NCBI RefSeq assembly: GCF_016429005.1
Contig: NZ_JAELTV010000009.1
Coordinates: forward strand, 1 to 48,634
Length of the DNA: 48,634 nucleotides
Direction: 5' to 3'
Source: Pedobacter sp. ASV19
GTDB lineage: Bacteria; Bacteroidota; Bacteroidia; Sphingobacteriales; Sphingobacteriaceae
Shown here: piece by piece, positions 26,974 to 36,573 of the stretch
Numbering within the stretch: the first letter of the stretch is position 1
Layout of the letters: each line of letters begins with the position of its first letter
Position numbers and translations under genes: made by a program
The notes under the pieces: generated by a model
The model's database searches: none
Seen by the model: the letters and a program-made list of their open reading frames with translations, nothing else
What the model was told of the DNA's origin: nothing

Positions 26974-28842
26974 ATGAATAAACTTTCTCTTTCTGCGCTT
27001 CTGTTCGTTCTGGCCTCTTTTGGAGCATTTGCCCAGCAAGGGCTTCCTTTAAGACCCGAAATTCAGGCAGCCTATACCAAAGGAACCCGTTCGCCAACAG
27101 GTAAGCCGGGCCCCAGGTATTGGCAAAATACGGCAGGATATGATCTTAAAGTCAATTTTGATCCGCAGAGCCGTTTGATCAAAGGAACAGCAGAGATTAC
27201 CTATGTAAACAACAGTCCGGACACCTTAAAACAAATCTGGTTTAAGCTTTATCCCAATTTGTATAAAAAAGGGGTTGAGCGTAAAACCAAATTTAACGAA
27301 TCTGATTTAGGCGAAGGGGTACAGATAGCCGCATTGAAAATTGGAAACCAGGTGATCGAGAAAAACTCCATGGTAGAAGAAGGAACCAATATGCATACTG
27401 CTATTGCGGCTCTTGCTCCAGGTAAAAGTATAAAAGTCAACGTAAGCTATAGTTATGTGTTGAATAAGGGATCACATATGCGTACCGGTCAGGTAGACGA
27501 AGGTTCTTATTTCGTGGCTTATTTCTTTCCAAGAATTGCTGTCTATGATGACATTGACGGTTGGAACAAATATCCTTATACCGGCGAGGAAGAATTTTAT
27601 AATGATTTTTGCAGTTTTAAAGCAGAAGTAACCGTTCCAAAGGATTTTGTAGTTTGGGCTACAGGTGATCTGACCAATTCCGCAAGTGTTTTTCAGCCTG
27701 AGATTGCCGAAAGGTTGAAAAAAGCTGAGCAATCGGATAGTGTGATAGACGTGATCACCAAAGAAAACCTGGATGCAAAAAGTGTAACTAAGGACAAAGC
27801 GCTGAATACCTGGAAATTTGAAGCTAAAAATGTAACAGATTTTGTGTTTGCGACAAGTGATCATTATTTATGGAAATCTTCCAGCCTGGTGGTTGATCCC
27901 AAAACTTCAAGAAGGACCAGGGTAGATGCAGCTTTTAATCCTTCGCACAAGGATTATTATGAGGTCATTGATTTTGCACGTAAGACCGTGCATGCCATGA
28001 GTTATGATTTTCCAAAATGGCCGTTCCCGTATTCGCACGAAACGATATTTGATGGATTGGATCAAATGGAGTATCCTATGATGGTGAATGATAACCCCTT
28101 GGAAAACAGAGAAAATTCCATCACGCTAACGGTTCATGAAATCTTTCATACTATGTTCCCGTTTTATATGGGTATTAACGAAACCAAGTATGGATGGATG
28201 GACGAAGGCTGGGCAACCATAGGGGAATGGTTGATTTCGCCAAGTATAGAGCCTGCTATGGTAGATGAGTATGGCGTAGCACAAACCGGTGCCACTTCAG
28301 GATCCAAAGATGACTCACCAGTGATGACGCTGACACCAGATCTTAAAGGATCAGGGAGTTTTACAAATTCCTATCCTAAACCAGGACTGGGTTATCTATT
28401 TGTGAAAGACTACCTTGGAGACGAATTGTTTACTAAAGCACTGCACCATTATATCTCACAATGGAATGGTAAGCATCCAATGCCTTATGATTTTTTCTAC
28501 AGTATGAATGAGGGCTCAGGCAAGAACCTGGACTGGTTCTGGAACCGGTGGTTCTTTAGCGAAGGGATAACCGATATGGCCATTTCAGCTGTGAACAAAA
28601 CTCAAAATGGTTATCAGATTCAAATCGAAAATAAAAGTATTAAACCTTTACCGGTAGATCTTAGCCTGGAATATGCGGATGGTACTGGAGAAAAAGTGCA
28701 TAAAAGTATAGGAATCTGGGAACAAGGCAATACCAGTGCAAGTATTGATGTGCCGACCAGCAAGATTTTGAAAAAGGTAGTGATGGGCAGCAGTCATGTA
28801 CCCGACAGGGACAGCAATGACAATACTTTTCGGGTAAATTAG
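26974..28842 (+). CDS. M1 family metallopeptidase, exported
   Basis: 622 residues with a signal peptide (LSALLFVLASFGAFAQ). The N-terminal beta domain (from LKVNFDPQSRLIKGTAEITY) precedes a gluzincin catalytic domain with the zinc motif HEIFH and, exactly 18 residues later, the third ligand Glu in WMDEGWATIGEW, the M1 spacing. The usual GAMEN exopeptidase motif is replaced by DQMEYPMMV, common in the bacterial exported branch. C-terminal part is beta-rich. It is expected in the periplasm or outer membrane, degrading peptides. Followed by a terminator at 28849-28872. Confidence 0.93.
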   Translation: MNKLSLSALLFVLASFGAFAQQGLPLRPEIQAAYTKGTRSPTGKPGPRYWQNTAGYDLKVNFDPQSRLIKGTAEITYVNNSPDTLKQIWFKLYPNLYKKGVERKTKFNESDLGEGVQIAALKIGNQVIEKNSMVEEGTNMHTAIAALAPGKSIKVNVSYSYVLNKGSHMRTGQVDEGSYFVAYFFPRIAVYDDIDGWNKYPYTGEEEFYNDFCSFKAEVTVPKDFVVWATGDLTNSASVFQPEIAERLKKAEQSDSVIDVITKENLDAKSVTKDKALNTWKFEAKNVTDFVFATSDHYLWKSSSLVVDPKTSRRTRVDAAFNPSHKDYYEVIDFARKTVHAMSYDFPKWPFPYSHETIFDGLDQMEYPMMVNDNPLENRENSITLTVHEIFHTMFPFYMGINETKYGWMDEGWATIGEWLISPSIEPAMVDEYGVAQTGATSGSKDDSPVMTLTPDLKGSGSFTNSYPKPGLGYLFVKDYLGDELFTKALHHYISQWNGKHPMPYDFFYSMNEGSGKNLDWFWNRWFFSEGITDMAISAVNKTQNGYQIQIENKSIKPLPVDLSLEYADGTGEKVHKSIGIWEQGNTSASIDVPTSKILKKVVMGSSHVPDRDSNDNTFRVN

Positions 28843-28848
28843 ATATGG

Positions 28849-28872
28849 AAGACCTCTTAGGAGGTCTTTTTT
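28849..28872 (+). terminator. Intrinsic terminator after the M1 peptidase gene
   Basis: Stem AAGACCTC (28849-28856) with GAGGTCTT (28861-28868), loop TTAG, T run to 28872. The loop also contains the stop codon of the convergent queG (28857-28859), so the two genes share this element. Confidence 0.9.
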
Positions 28873-29798
28873 ATGAAATCAATATTTCTCGTTAGGCCCT
28901 TGAATTTGGTTCTTTTCACTGCAGAATTTTTAAAGATAGTTTTAAAAACATCTTCAGTAAGATCCAGCCAGTCTTCCTTTTTCATTTGCAACAGATTTTC
29001 CTTGGGCTGAAATTGAGGCTCCGAATGAGGAACCGAAAACCTGTTCCATGGGCACACATCCTGGCAAACGTCACAACCAAACATCCAATTGTCCATTTTA
29101 TCACTGAAATGAGCAGGAATTTCATCTTTCAGTTCAATGGTCAGGTAAGAAATACATTTCTTTGCGTCAATAATATAGGGAGACAAAATAGCCTCTGTAG
29201 GGCAGGCATCGATGCATTTTGTACACGTACCACAATGATCTGTTGAGAAGGGTATGTCTTCCTCAAGTTCCAGATCTATGATCAGTTCTGCAAGGAAAAA
29301 AAAAGAACCGCTCTTTTTACTGATAATATTGCTGTTTTTCCCCACCCAGCCAATGCCTGATTTTTTAGCCCAGGCCCGGTCAAGTACAGGTGCAGAATCG
29401 ACAAAAGCCCGCCCACTCACTTCTCCAATCTGCTCCCGGATAAACTCCAGCAACTGAAAAAGTTTTTCCTTGATTACCTCGTGATAGTCGTTTCCAAAGG
29501 CATATTTAGAGATCTTGGGAGCATCCGGATCCGTTTGATTTTGTTGGGGGAAATAATTCAAGGTAAGAGAAATGACCGATTTGGCACCCTCAACCAGTAG
29601 CCTAGGATCCAGGCGTTTGTCAAAATGGTTCTCCATATAAGCCATTTTTCCATGATGATTTTGGTTGAGCCATTTTTCCAGCCTCGGTGCTTCTTCTTCC
29701 AGAAATCCAGCCCTGGAAATACCACATTGCATAAAGCCCAGGCGCAAGGCCTCCTCTTTAATCACTTTGCTGTACCGGGAAGAATTATTTAACATCAC
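28857..29798 (-). CDS. queG: Epoxyqueuosine reductase
   Basis: 313-residue cobalamin-dependent iron-sulfur enzyme that reduces epoxyqueuosine to queuosine in the wobble position of tRNA (Asp, Asn, His, Tyr). The two [4Fe-4S] binding motifs are [16 protein letters not shown] and [13 protein letters not shown] (about residues 190-250). The N-terminal region [15 protein letters not shown] and the [12 protein letters not shown] segment are typical, and ALPHxx-like [15 protein letters not shown] precedes the clusters. Two adjacent ATG codons start the frame; the second may be the real one. The stop codon sits in the loop of the neighbour's terminator. Confidence 0.95.
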   Translation of the reverse strand: MMLNNSSRYSKVIKEEALRLGFMQCGISRAGFLEEEAPRLEKWLNQNHHGKMAYMENHFDKRLDPRLLVEGAKSVISLTLNYFPQQNQTDPDAPKISKYAFGNDYHEVIKEKLFQLLEFIREQIGEVSGRAFVDSAPVLDRAWAKKSGIGWVGKNSNIISKKSGSFFFLAELIIDLELEEDIPFSTDHCGTCTKCIDACPTEAILSPYIIDAKKCISYLTIELKDEIPAHFSDKMDNWMFGCDVCQDVCPWNRFSVPHSEPQFQPKENLLQMKKEDWLDLTEDVFKTIFKNSAVKRTKFKGLTRNIDFIKKTS

Positions 29799-29812
29799 AA
29801 GGCAAAGATAAG

Positions 29813-29820
29813 GTTTAGCC
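29813..29820 (-). promoter_or_regulatory. Candidate -7 box (TATCTTTG) for queG
   Basis: TATCTTTG on the minus strand fits TAnnTTTG and lies 14 bp upstream of the queG start, implying a very short leader. No -33 match. Confidence 0.4.
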
Positions 29821-29878
29821 AGAAACCTTTTAGAACTTGGTTTGTTTCTATATAAGAATCACAACAAAAAATAAAGTT

Positions 29879-30085
29879 ATGGAACCCAACGAAACAAAAT
29901 TGAGTGAGGGCCAAAACCTTCCTCATAAACCGATAGAAACCAATTATGCAAAGCATCAGGAAGACCCGGGGCCTTCGCCCCAGGCCGTTAATGAATATGA
30001 CAAAAATGGTGCTGGCCCCATTTTGAAATGGATCATCCCAATACTAGTTATTGCATTATTGATCTACTGGTTAATATTCCGGTAA
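29879..30085 (+). CDS. Small tail-anchored membrane protein
   Basis: 68 residues from the ATG at 29879 (MEPNETKLSEG). The first ~45 residues are polar and rich in Pro, Asn and Glu with no predicted fold; the C-terminus KWIIPILVIALLIYWLIFR is a single membrane helix with a positive end, giving a tail-anchored topology. The frame is open upstream to 29837, but the start at 29879 removes an unlikely leader. It converges with the GNAT-nitrilase gene, four bases apart. I do not recognise the family. Confidence 0.68.
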   Translation: MEPNETKLSEGQNLPHKPIETNYAKHQEDPGPSPQAVNEYDKNGAGPILKWIIPILVIALLIYWLIFR

Positions 30086-30089
30086 AAGA

Positions 30090-31598
30090 CTATTTCAACA
30101 ACTTCACCTGATAAAGATCGCTGCGGCGGTCTTTTAATATCTTCACTGTACCGAAATGGTGCAGTTCATCTAAAAGGTGTAAATCTACATCTACAACAAG
30201 CATCATTTCAGTATTAGGTGTTGTTTCGGCTTTTACGGCATTGGTTGGAAAAGCGAAATCTGAAGGGGTGAATACTGCCGATTGAGCAAACTGGATGTCC
30301 ATATTGTTCACCTTGGGTAAATTACCGACACAACCGGCAATGGCCACATAACATTCGTTTTCTATGGCCCTGGCCTGTGCACATCGGCGTACCCGGGTAT
30401 AGCCATTTTGCGTGTCTGTTAAGAACGGCACAAACAGAATTTGCATGCCCTGGTCTGCATAGATCCGGCTTAATTCAGGGAATTCTACATCATAACAGAT
30501 CAGGATCCCGATCTTACCACAGTCCGTATCAAATACTTTAATCTTGTCTCCGCCCACCATTCCATAATATTTGAGTTCGTTGGGTGTAATGTGAATTTTT
30601 CTATACTCTTCTGTTTTACCGCTTCTATGGCATAAATAAGTAGCATTATAGAGCTTATTGTTGTCCAGAATTGGCATACTTCCTGAAATCACATTTACAT
30701 TATAAGAAACGGCATATTCCTGTATCTTGGCTACAATTTCTTCTGTCAGTTCAGCCAGCTTACGCATGGCCTCCATTTCCGGTAAATGGTTATAAGGTTG
30801 GAGAAGGGGAGTATTAAACAACTCAGGAAACATAATAAAGTCAGATTTATAACCGCTTACTGCATCCACAAAGAACTCAACCTGCTCATAAAAGCTTTCC
30901 ATGGTAGGAAACAAACGCATCTGCCATTGTACCAGGCCGATGCGGATTGTTTTAGCAGATCGTGCAGAAGCATCAACTCCCTGGTAATAAATATTATTCC
31001 ATTCGATCAAAGTCGCAAACTCTTTAGATTCATGATCGCCGGGAAGGTAGTTTTTAAGTACTTTCCTAACGTGAAAATCGTTGGACAGCTGGAAGGTCAG
31101 GGTAGGATCGTAAAGTTCCTTTGATTTCACCTTATCAATATATTGTCTGGGACTCAGTTTATCGGCATACTCGTGATAACCCGGTATGCGGCCCCCCGCA
31201 ATGATACTTTTCAGGTTCAGGCTTTCGCAAAGTTCTTTCCTTGCTTCATACAGTCTCCTCCCTAAACGCAGGCCACGATATTCAGGAGAAACGAAAATCT
31301 CTATTCCATATAGCGTATCGCCGTTAGGATCATGTGTAGAAAACGTATAAGCGCCCGTGATCATTTCATAGGTATGCTTATCACCGTATTCGTCATAATC
31401 GACTATAATAGAAAGAGAACAAGCTACTACCTTATCGTCTACCGCAATACACAATTGTCCTTCAGGAAATAATTTCAGCAGTTTAGCTATCGTTTGTTTG
31501 CTCCAGATCTGGCCGCCGAGGGTGTCGTAGGCCTGGAGCATGGATTCTTTAAGGTCGTTATAATCTTCTAAGGTAAGTTTTCTGAGTTCTATATTCAT
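30090..31598 (-). CDS. GNAT acetyltransferase-carbon-nitrogen hydrolase fusion
   Basis: 502 residues with two enzymes joined. Residues ~1-200 are a GNAT N-acetyltransferase (acetyl-CoA loop near EYRGLRLGRRLYEARKEL). Residues ~222-495 are a nitrilase-superfamily hydrolase with the Glu-Lys-Cys triad: Glu in FIMFPELFN, Lys in EYRKIHITP, Cys in GILICYDVEFPE. The same fusion is widespread in Bacteroidota, so it is not an assembly error. The likely substrate is an amide or N-acyl amine, but it is unknown. The start is at the ATG at 31598; a long inverted repeat lies just upstream, between it and ruvB. Confidence 0.9.
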   Translation of the reverse strand: MNIELRKLTLEDYNDLKESMLQAYDTLGGQIWSKQTIAKLLKLFPEGQLCIAVDDKVVACSLSIIVDYDEYGDKHTYEMITGAYTFSTHDPNGDTLYGIEIFVSPEYRGLRLGRRLYEARKELCESLNLKSIIAGGRIPGYHEYADKLSPRQYIDKVKSKELYDPTLTFQLSNDFHVRKVLKNYLPGDHESKEFATLIEWNNIYYQGVDASARSAKTIRIGLVQWQMRLFPTMESFYEQVEFFVDAVSGYKSDFIMFPELFNTPLLQPYNHLPEMEAMRKLAELTEEIVAKIQEYAVSYNVNVISGSMPILDNNKLYNATYLCHRSGKTEEYRKIHITPNELKYYGMVGGDKIKVFDTDCGKIGILICYDVEFPELSRIYADQGMQILFVPFLTDTQNGYTRVRRCAQARAIENECYVAIAGCVGNLPKVNNMDIQFAQSAVFTPSDFAFPTNAVKAETTPNTEMMLVVDVDLHLLDELHHFGTVKILKDRRSDLYQVKLLK

Positions 31599-31601
31599 AT
31601 A

Positions 31602-31645
31602 TGTTTGTATGATGCACCGGAAAAAGCCGGTACATCATACAAACA
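31602..31645 (-). repeat. Long inverted repeat between ruvB and the GNAT-nitrilase gene
   Basis: Arms 31602-31620 and 31627-31645 pair over 19 positions with one C/A mismatch (13 bp TGTTTGTATGATG and complement, then ACCGG/CCGGT), around the loop AAAAAG. It starts one base after the ruvB stop and ends three bases before the next start. There is no T run in the minus-strand direction, so it is not a standard terminator; it would fold over the ribosome entry site of the downstream gene. Confidence 0.85.
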
Positions 31646-31646
31646 A

Positions 31647-32669
31647 CTAAAACAGTCTTCCTGTTTGGGCCTGGTACTGTCTTTTTAAATGAATATAGGC
31701 AGCTTCGGTCACTTCTCTTCCCCTTGAAGTACGCATAAGATATCCTTCCTGGATCAGGAAAGGTTCATACACCTCCTCAATCGTACCTTCATCTTCACCA
31801 ACGGCGGTAGCAATGGTTTTTAAACCCACAGGCCCGCCTTTAAATTTATCAATAATGGTCAGCAGGATTTTGTTGTCCATTTCATCCAGTCCGTGTTCAT
31901 CCACATTCAGCGCGGTTAAAGCAAAGCGGGCAATTTCTGTATCAATTTCACCATTTCCTTTGATCTGGGCAAAATCCCTGGTGCGGCGCAGTAAAGCATT
32001 GGCAATACGCGGTGTACCTCTGCTTCGGCGAGCAATTTCATAGGCGCCCTCATCCGTAATCGGTGTTTTTAAGATCTCTGAAGAACGCTGAACAATGGTA
32101 GTGAGCAATTTGGCATCGTAATAGGCCAAACGGGCATTGATACCAAACCTGGCCCTTAAAGGTGCTGTGAGCAAACCGGATCGGGTGGTTGCACCAACCA
32201 GTGTAAAAGGGTTTAGTCCGATTTGCACAGAACGGGCATTGGGCCCGCTCTCCAGCATAATATCAATCTTAAAATCCTCCATGGCAGAATAAAGATATTC
32301 TTCAACCAGTGGACTTAAACGGTGGATCTCATCAATAAAAAGAATATCGCCTGCTTCCAGATTGGTCAATAAGCCGGCGAGATCGCCTGGTTTATCCAAT
32401 ACCGGTCCGGAAGTAACTTTAATCCCGGTATTCATTTCGTTGGCAATAATATGAGAAAGTGTGGTTTTCCCCAGACCCGGAGGGCCATGCAAAAGGACAT
32501 GGTCCAAAGATTCTCCACGCAGTTTTGCTGCTTTTACAAAAATCTTCAGGTTCTCCATGATCTTGTCTTGCCCCGTAAAATCATCAAAAGCCTGCGGCCG
32601 CAATACTTTCTCTATATCACGTTCAACGGGCGTTAGATTTTCAGAAGAGGCATCAAGATTTTCATTCAT
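31647..32669 (-). CDS. ruvB: Holliday junction branch migration helicase subunit RuvB
   Basis: 340-residue AAA+ motor of RuvAB. Walker A is [15 protein letters not shown], Walker B is [12 protein letters not shown], sensor 1 is [12 protein letters not shown], and the Arg finger region [20 protein letters not shown] is present; the C-terminal winged-helix domain includes [16 protein letters not shown] and [17 protein letters not shown]. Length is normal for the family. ruvA and ruvC are not in the window. The gene downstream is separated by a long inverted repeat rather than a promoter. Confidence 0.98.
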   Translation of the reverse strand: MNENLDASSENLTPVERDIEKVLRPQAFDDFTGQDKIMENLKIFVKAAKLRGESLDHVLLHGPPGLGKTTLSHIIANEMNTGIKVTSGPVLDKPGDLAGLLTNLEAGDILFIDEIHRLSPLVEEYLYSAMEDFKIDIMLESGPNARSVQIGLNPFTLVGATTRSGLLTAPLRARFGINARLAYYDAKLLTTIVQRSSEILKTPITDEGAYEIARRSRGTPRIANALLRRTRDFAQIKGNGEIDTEIARFALTALNVDEHGLDEMDNKILLTIIDKFKGGPVGLKTIATAVGEDEGTIEEVYEPFLIQEGYLMRTSRGREVTEAAYIHLKRQYQAQTGRLF

Positions 32670-32699
32670 GTTGTAAAGTTAAGAAAATAATACAGCGAA

Positions 32700-33590
32700 T
32701 TAACTGCTGAACTTGGCTGCTACTTTGGCTTCCTTTATACCATTGGAATAATCATAGAAACCTTCGCCCGATTTTACACCTTTTTTTCCAGCCATGACCA
32801 TGTTGACCAGAAGAGGGCAAGGCGCATATTTAGGATTTCCAAAGCCATCGTGCAGCACTTTTAAAATGGCCAGACAAACGTCAAGGCCAATAAAGTCGGC
32901 CAGTTGAAGCGGTCCCATTGGATGTGCCATACCCAGTTTCATTACCGTATCAATTTCCTCAACACCAGCCACGCCTTCAAATAAAGTTTCAATAGCCTCA
33001 TTGATCATCGGCATCAGGATTCTGTTGGCTACAAAGCCCGGGTAATCATTGACTTCAACGGGTACTTTCTCTAGTTTTGCGGAAAGTTCCATCACCTGAG
33101 CAGTGGTTTCGTCACTGGTCGCATATCCGCGAATCACTTCTACAAGTTTCATCACAGGAACCGGATTCATGAAATGCATGCCGATTACTTTGTCACCGCG
33201 GTCGGTCACCGATGCGATCTGGGTAATAGAAATGGAAGAGGTATTGCTGGCCAGGATAGCTTCTGGTTTAGCAAAGGCAGCTAAATCTTTAAATATTTTT
33301 AGTTTTAACTCCAGGTTTTCTGTCGCTGCTTCAACAATCAGATCGGCCTCACTAACACCTGTCTTCACGTCTGTAGAGCGTGTAATGTTATGGATGGTTG
33401 CTTGTTTTTGTGCATCAGTCAGCGTACCTTTCGCTACCTGCCTGTCCAGATTTTTGTTGATGGTAGCCAGTGCCCTGTCCAGAGCCTCATTATTGATATC
33501 AATCAGAGTGACTGCATACCCGAATTGAGCAAAAGTATGGGCAATACCATTACCCATGGTACCGGAGCCAATTACTGCAATGTTCTTCAT
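32700..33590 (-). CDS. hbd: 3-hydroxybutyryl-CoA dehydrogenase family protein
   Basis: 296-residue short 3-hydroxyacyl-CoA dehydrogenase. The NAD-binding loop is AVIGSGTMGNGIAHTFA (residues 5-21). Catalytic region has SNTSSISITQIA and HFMNPVPVMKLVEVI with its His, and the C-terminal helical domain has DYPGFVANRILMPMINEA. It oxidises 3-hydroxybutyryl-CoA or related short acyl-CoAs, in fatty acid, branched-chain or phenylacetate breakdown. No pathway partners adjoin. The gene symbol is by family, since paaH-type paralogues look the same. Confidence 0.88.
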   Translation of the reverse strand: MKNIAVIGSGTMGNGIAHTFAQFGYAVTLIDINNEALDRALATINKNLDRQVAKGTLTDAQKQATIHNITRSTDVKTGVSEADLIVEAATENLELKLKIFKDLAAFAKPEAILASNTSSISITQIASVTDRGDKVIGMHFMNPVPVMKLVEVIRGYATSDETTAQVMELSAKLEKVPVEVNDYPGFVANRILMPMINEAIETLFEGVAGVEEIDTVMKLGMAHPMGPLQLADFIGLDVCLAILKVLHDGFGNPKYAPCPLLVNMVMAGKKGVKSGEGFYDYSNGIKEAKVAAKFSS

Positions 33591-33615
33591 AGAATGAATA
33601 TATATGGTTGTTTTT

Positions 33616-34266
33616 TTATGGTGCTAATCTGTTAATTGTCCAGTTTCCGTCTACCAGTTCATAACTGATCCTATCGTGTAAACGGCTTGGTCTGCCTTGC
33701 CAGAATTCTATATGACTTGGTTCTACGATATACCCACCCCAGTGTTCAGGTCTTGGTATCTCGATATCTTTATATTTTTGAGTCAGCTCCTTAACTTTTT
33801 CTTCCAGTAGTTCACGGCTCTCAATTACGGTGCTTTGAGGAGAAGCAGAAGCTCCAATTTGGCTTCCTGTTGGCCTGGAATGGAAATACTGATCAGAAAC
33901 TTCAGCAGATACTTTAGAAACTCTTCCCTCAATCCGAACCTGTCTCTCCAGCTCAGCCCAGAAAAATACCAGGCAGGCCTGCGGATTCTCTTCCATTTCT
34001 TTGCCCTTCGCACTATTGTAATTTGTATAAAAGGTAAAGCCGTTCTGATCAAATCCTTTAAGTAATACAATTCTGGCGGAAGGCCGCCCTGAACGATCTG
34101 CTGTAGCTAAAGTCATCACATTAGGCTCATAAAGTTTCGCGTTCATTGCGTCTTTAAACCATTTAGCAAACTGATCAATTGGGTCTCTTTCCACATCCGC
34201 GGCTGAAAGCTCGGCGGAACGGTAATCCTGTCTTAAATTCTGTAAAGTTTCTGTGCTCAAATCCAT
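33616..34266 (-). CDS. pdxH: Pyridoxamine 5'-phosphate oxidase
   Basis: 216-residue FMN enzyme that oxidises pyridoxine/pyridoxamine phosphate to PLP, the cofactor of MetY and MetB in this window. Typical segments: [23 protein letters not shown] (FMN site), [48 protein letters not shown], and the C-terminal [24 protein letters not shown] with substrate-binding Arg and His. Length is normal. It is divergent from yqgE with a 50-bp gap; two TAnnTTTG-like boxes lie there on the minus strand (34271-34278 and 34293-34300). Confidence 0.97.
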   Translation of the reverse strand: MDLSTETLQNLRQDYRSAELSAADVERDPIDQFAKWFKDAMNAKLYEPNVMTLATADRSGRPSARIVLLKGFDQNGFTFYTNYNSAKGKEMEENPQACLVFFWAELERQVRIEGRVSKVSAEVSDQYFHSRPTGSQIGASASPQSTVIESRELLEEKVKELTQKYKDIEIPRPEHWGGYIVEPSHIEFWQGRPSRLHDRISYELVDGNWTINRLAP

Positions 34267-34316
34267 ACTACAAAAATAGGTTTTAGTTTAATCAAAATTA
34301 TCCCTATTTTTCCGAA

Positions 34317-34880
34317 ATGTTAAGTCCTTTAAAGCCATCTTCCGGTAAATTATTAATTTCAGAGCCATTTTTAAATGACCCTAATTTCCGACGTTCCGTA
34401 GTTCTTATTGCAGAACATGCAGAAGCTGGAACCTTAGGTTTCGTATTGAATCACAAGAGCGATCTGCTGGTCAGTGATTTGATTGCTGAAATGGAAAGTG
34501 CGGATTTTCCTGTTTATTATGGCGGACCTGTGGCTACCGATACCATACATTTCATTCACCGCTGCTATGACAAGCTAAATGACGGTGAAGAAATCGCACC
34601 AGGAATTTACTGGGGTGGTAATTTTGAAGCGCTGACCATTCTGATGAACAACAACAGCATCAATCAGGACGAGATTAAATTTTTTATAGGATATTCAGGC
34701 TGGGGAGCAGAACAACTGAAGAATGAGCTGGAAGAAAACACCTGGATCGTATCCGATCAATACCATCCAGATGTTGTATTTTCAGCGAACGAGGAAGAAG
34801 TATGGCGGGAGGCTATTATTAACCTTGGGCCTAAGTATGCTCATGTGAGCAATTTTCCTCAAAACCCCAATTTAAATTAG
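34317..34880 (+). CDS. YqgE/AlgH family protein
   Basis: 187 residues of the UPF0301 family. Diagnostic stretches: GKLLISEPFLNDPNFRRSVVLIAEH at the N-terminus, GTLGFVLNHKSDLLVSDL, VYYGGPVATDTIHFIHR, and FFIGYSGWGAEQLKNELEENTWIV. Cytoplasmic; function is not established, with links to transcription control in pseudomonads (AlgH) only. Divergent from pdxH and convergent with purE. Confidence 0.92.
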   Translation: MLSPLKPSSGKLLISEPFLNDPNFRRSVVLIAEHAEAGTLGFVLNHKSDLLVSDLIAEMESADFPVYYGGPVATDTIHFIHRCYDKLNDGEEIAPGIYWGGNFEALTILMNNNSINQDEIKFFIGYSGWGAEQLKNELEENTWIVSDQYHPDVVFSANEEEVWREAIINLGPKYAHVSNFPQNPNLN

Positions 34881-34889
34881 TTTTTGCTG

Positions 34890-35378
34890 TTAATGCTCTA
34901 ATTCAGCTGCAGTTTCTTCTACTTTTTTCCTAAGATCGTCTTTGTACTGCTGCATTTTAACCGCAAGAGCGTCATCAGCTGTAGATAGGATTTGTGTGGC
35001 GAGTAAACCCGCATTTTTTGCTGCATTTAAAGCAACTGTAGCTACGGGGATACCATTCGGCATTTGCAAGATCGATAAGATGGAATCCCATCCATCAATA
35101 GAGTTTGAGGATTTAACGGGTACGCCAATCACTGGTAAAACCGTAATAGAAGCGACCATTCCAGGAAGATGCGCTGCACCACCTGCACCGGCGATAATTA
35201 CTTTTAGCCCTCTTGAAGCGGCTTCTTTTGCATAATTGAACATTCTTTCAGGTGTGCGGTGAGCAGAAACGACAGTCATTTCGAACTCCACCCCAAAATC
35301 TTTTAAAATGTCGGCTGCATCCTGCATGATGTGTAAATCAGATTTGCTGCCCATTATTATGCCTACTTTTATGCTCAT
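34890..35378 (-). CDS. purE: N5-carboxyaminoimidazole ribonucleotide mutase
   Basis: 162-residue class I PurE, moving the carboxylate of N5-CAIR to give [17 protein letters not shown] and [15 protein letters not shown] hold the active-site Ser, Asp and His; [14 protein letters not shown] is the third conserved loop. The start overlaps the purK stop by one base (TAATG), so PurK and PurE are made together as expected for consecutive steps. Confidence 0.97.
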   Translation of the reverse strand: MSIKVGIIMGSKSDLHIMQDAADILKDFGVEFEMTVVSAHRTPERMFNYAKEAASRGLKVIIAGAGGAAHLPGMVASITVLPVIGVPVKSSNSIDGWDSILSILQMPNGIPVATVALNAAKNAGLLATQILSTADDALAVKMQQYKDDLRKKVEETAAELEH

Positions 35379-36517
35379 TATGAAATTACTTTTAAAGTTT
35401 GTTTAATGTAGTTTGCTTTTTCGATTGCTTTCTCGCGGTTCTGATCTATGATGGTCACATGACCCATTTTGCGGAAAGGTTTTGTATATTTTTTGCCATA
35501 TAAGTGTACATATACGCCATCAATGGCCATGATCTTTTCCAATCCCTGGTATTTAGCTACCCCCTCATGTCCCTTTTCTCCCAGTAAATTGATCATCACT
35601 GCATTGGTAATAGAGCGTGTATCTCCTAAAGGTAAATTACAGATCGCCCTTAAGTGCTGCTCAAATTGCGATACATAATTACCTTCTATGGTTTGATGGC
35701 CGCTATTGTGTGGCCTTGGAGCCAGTTCGTTCACCAGGATCTCTCCATCTTTAGTGATGAACATTTCAACGGCCAGGAGTCCTGTAATGTTTAAAGCAGA
35801 AGCAATATTCTTTGCAATCGTTTCTGCCCGCTGTTGTATGTTATCCGGATAGGTAGAAGGGCTGATCAGAAATTCGACCAGGTTGGCCTCACTATTAAAT
35901 TCCATTTCTACCATCGGGAAGGTCTTTACATCACCGTTCGGGTTTCTGGAAACAATCACTGCAATTTCCTTTTCAAAGTCGATCAGCTCTTCAATCAGAC
36001 AAGGCCCTTCAAAGGCATTATCTATATCATGCTGACTTGAAATCTTCATTACACCTTTGCCGTCATATCCATCTTTACGCTGTTTTAGAATATAGGGATA
36101 ACCAAAGCTGGTATTGAACAGATCATCTTTTCCGTTTACCAGCTGGAAAGGGGCTGTAGGAATATCGTTTTCTTTAAAGAATTGTTTTTGTACCCCTTTG
36201 TCCTGGATCAGGCGGATCACCCTGGATTGAGGGTAAACCATTTTGCCTTCTTTTTCCAGCTGTTCCAGGGCTTCAATATTTACTTTCTCAATTTCGATAG
36301 TCAGCAGATCGGCTTTTTTTCCAAAATTATAAACGGTGTCAAAATCTGTAATGGAACCGCATTCGAAGTAGTTTGAAATGTGTTTGCAGGGAGCATCGGG
36401 ATCAGGATCCAAGACCAGGCTGGTAACGTTGTAATTAATGGCTTCCTGTATCAGCATTCGCCCTAATTGTCCGCCGCCCAATATACCCAGTTTTAAATCA
36501 CTTATTTGTTTTGCCAT
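35378..36517 (-). CDS. purK: N5-carboxyaminoimidazole ribonucleotide synthase
   Basis: 379-residue ATP-grasp carboxylase that makes N5-CAIR from AIR, bicarbonate and ATP. The N-terminal [18 protein letters not shown] is the preATP-grasp Gly-rich loop; the ATP-binding lysines are in [19 protein letters not shown]; the metal and base-binding segment is [27 protein letters not shown]. Transcribed with purE. Confidence 0.97.
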   Translation of the reverse strand: MAKQISDLKLGILGGGQLGRMLIQEAINYNVTSLVLDPDPDAPCKHISNYFECGSITDFDTVYNFGKKADLLTIEIEKVNIEALEQLEKEGKMVYPQSRVIRLIQDKGVQKQFFKENDIPTAPFQLVNGKDDLFNTSFGYPYILKQRKDGYDGKGVMKISSQHDIDNAFEGPCLIEELIDFEKEIAVIVSRNPNGDVKTFPMVEMEFNSEANLVEFLISPSTYPDNIQQRAETIAKNIASALNITGLLAVEMFITKDGEILVNELAPRPHNSGHQTIEGNYVSQFEQHLRAICNLPLGDTRSITNAVMINLLGEKGHEGVAKYQGLEKIMAIDGVYVHLYGKKYTKPFRKMGHVTIIDQNREKAIEKANYIKQTLKVIS

Positions 36518-36573
36518 ATCAATATGAAAAAGTTATGCTTATTTTGCACAAAAATAACAATATAAACGGATTG

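Noticed and set aside
31602-31645. Intrinsic terminator of ruvB
   Set aside because: Strong stem but no U tract in the minus direction; kept as an inverted repeat instead.
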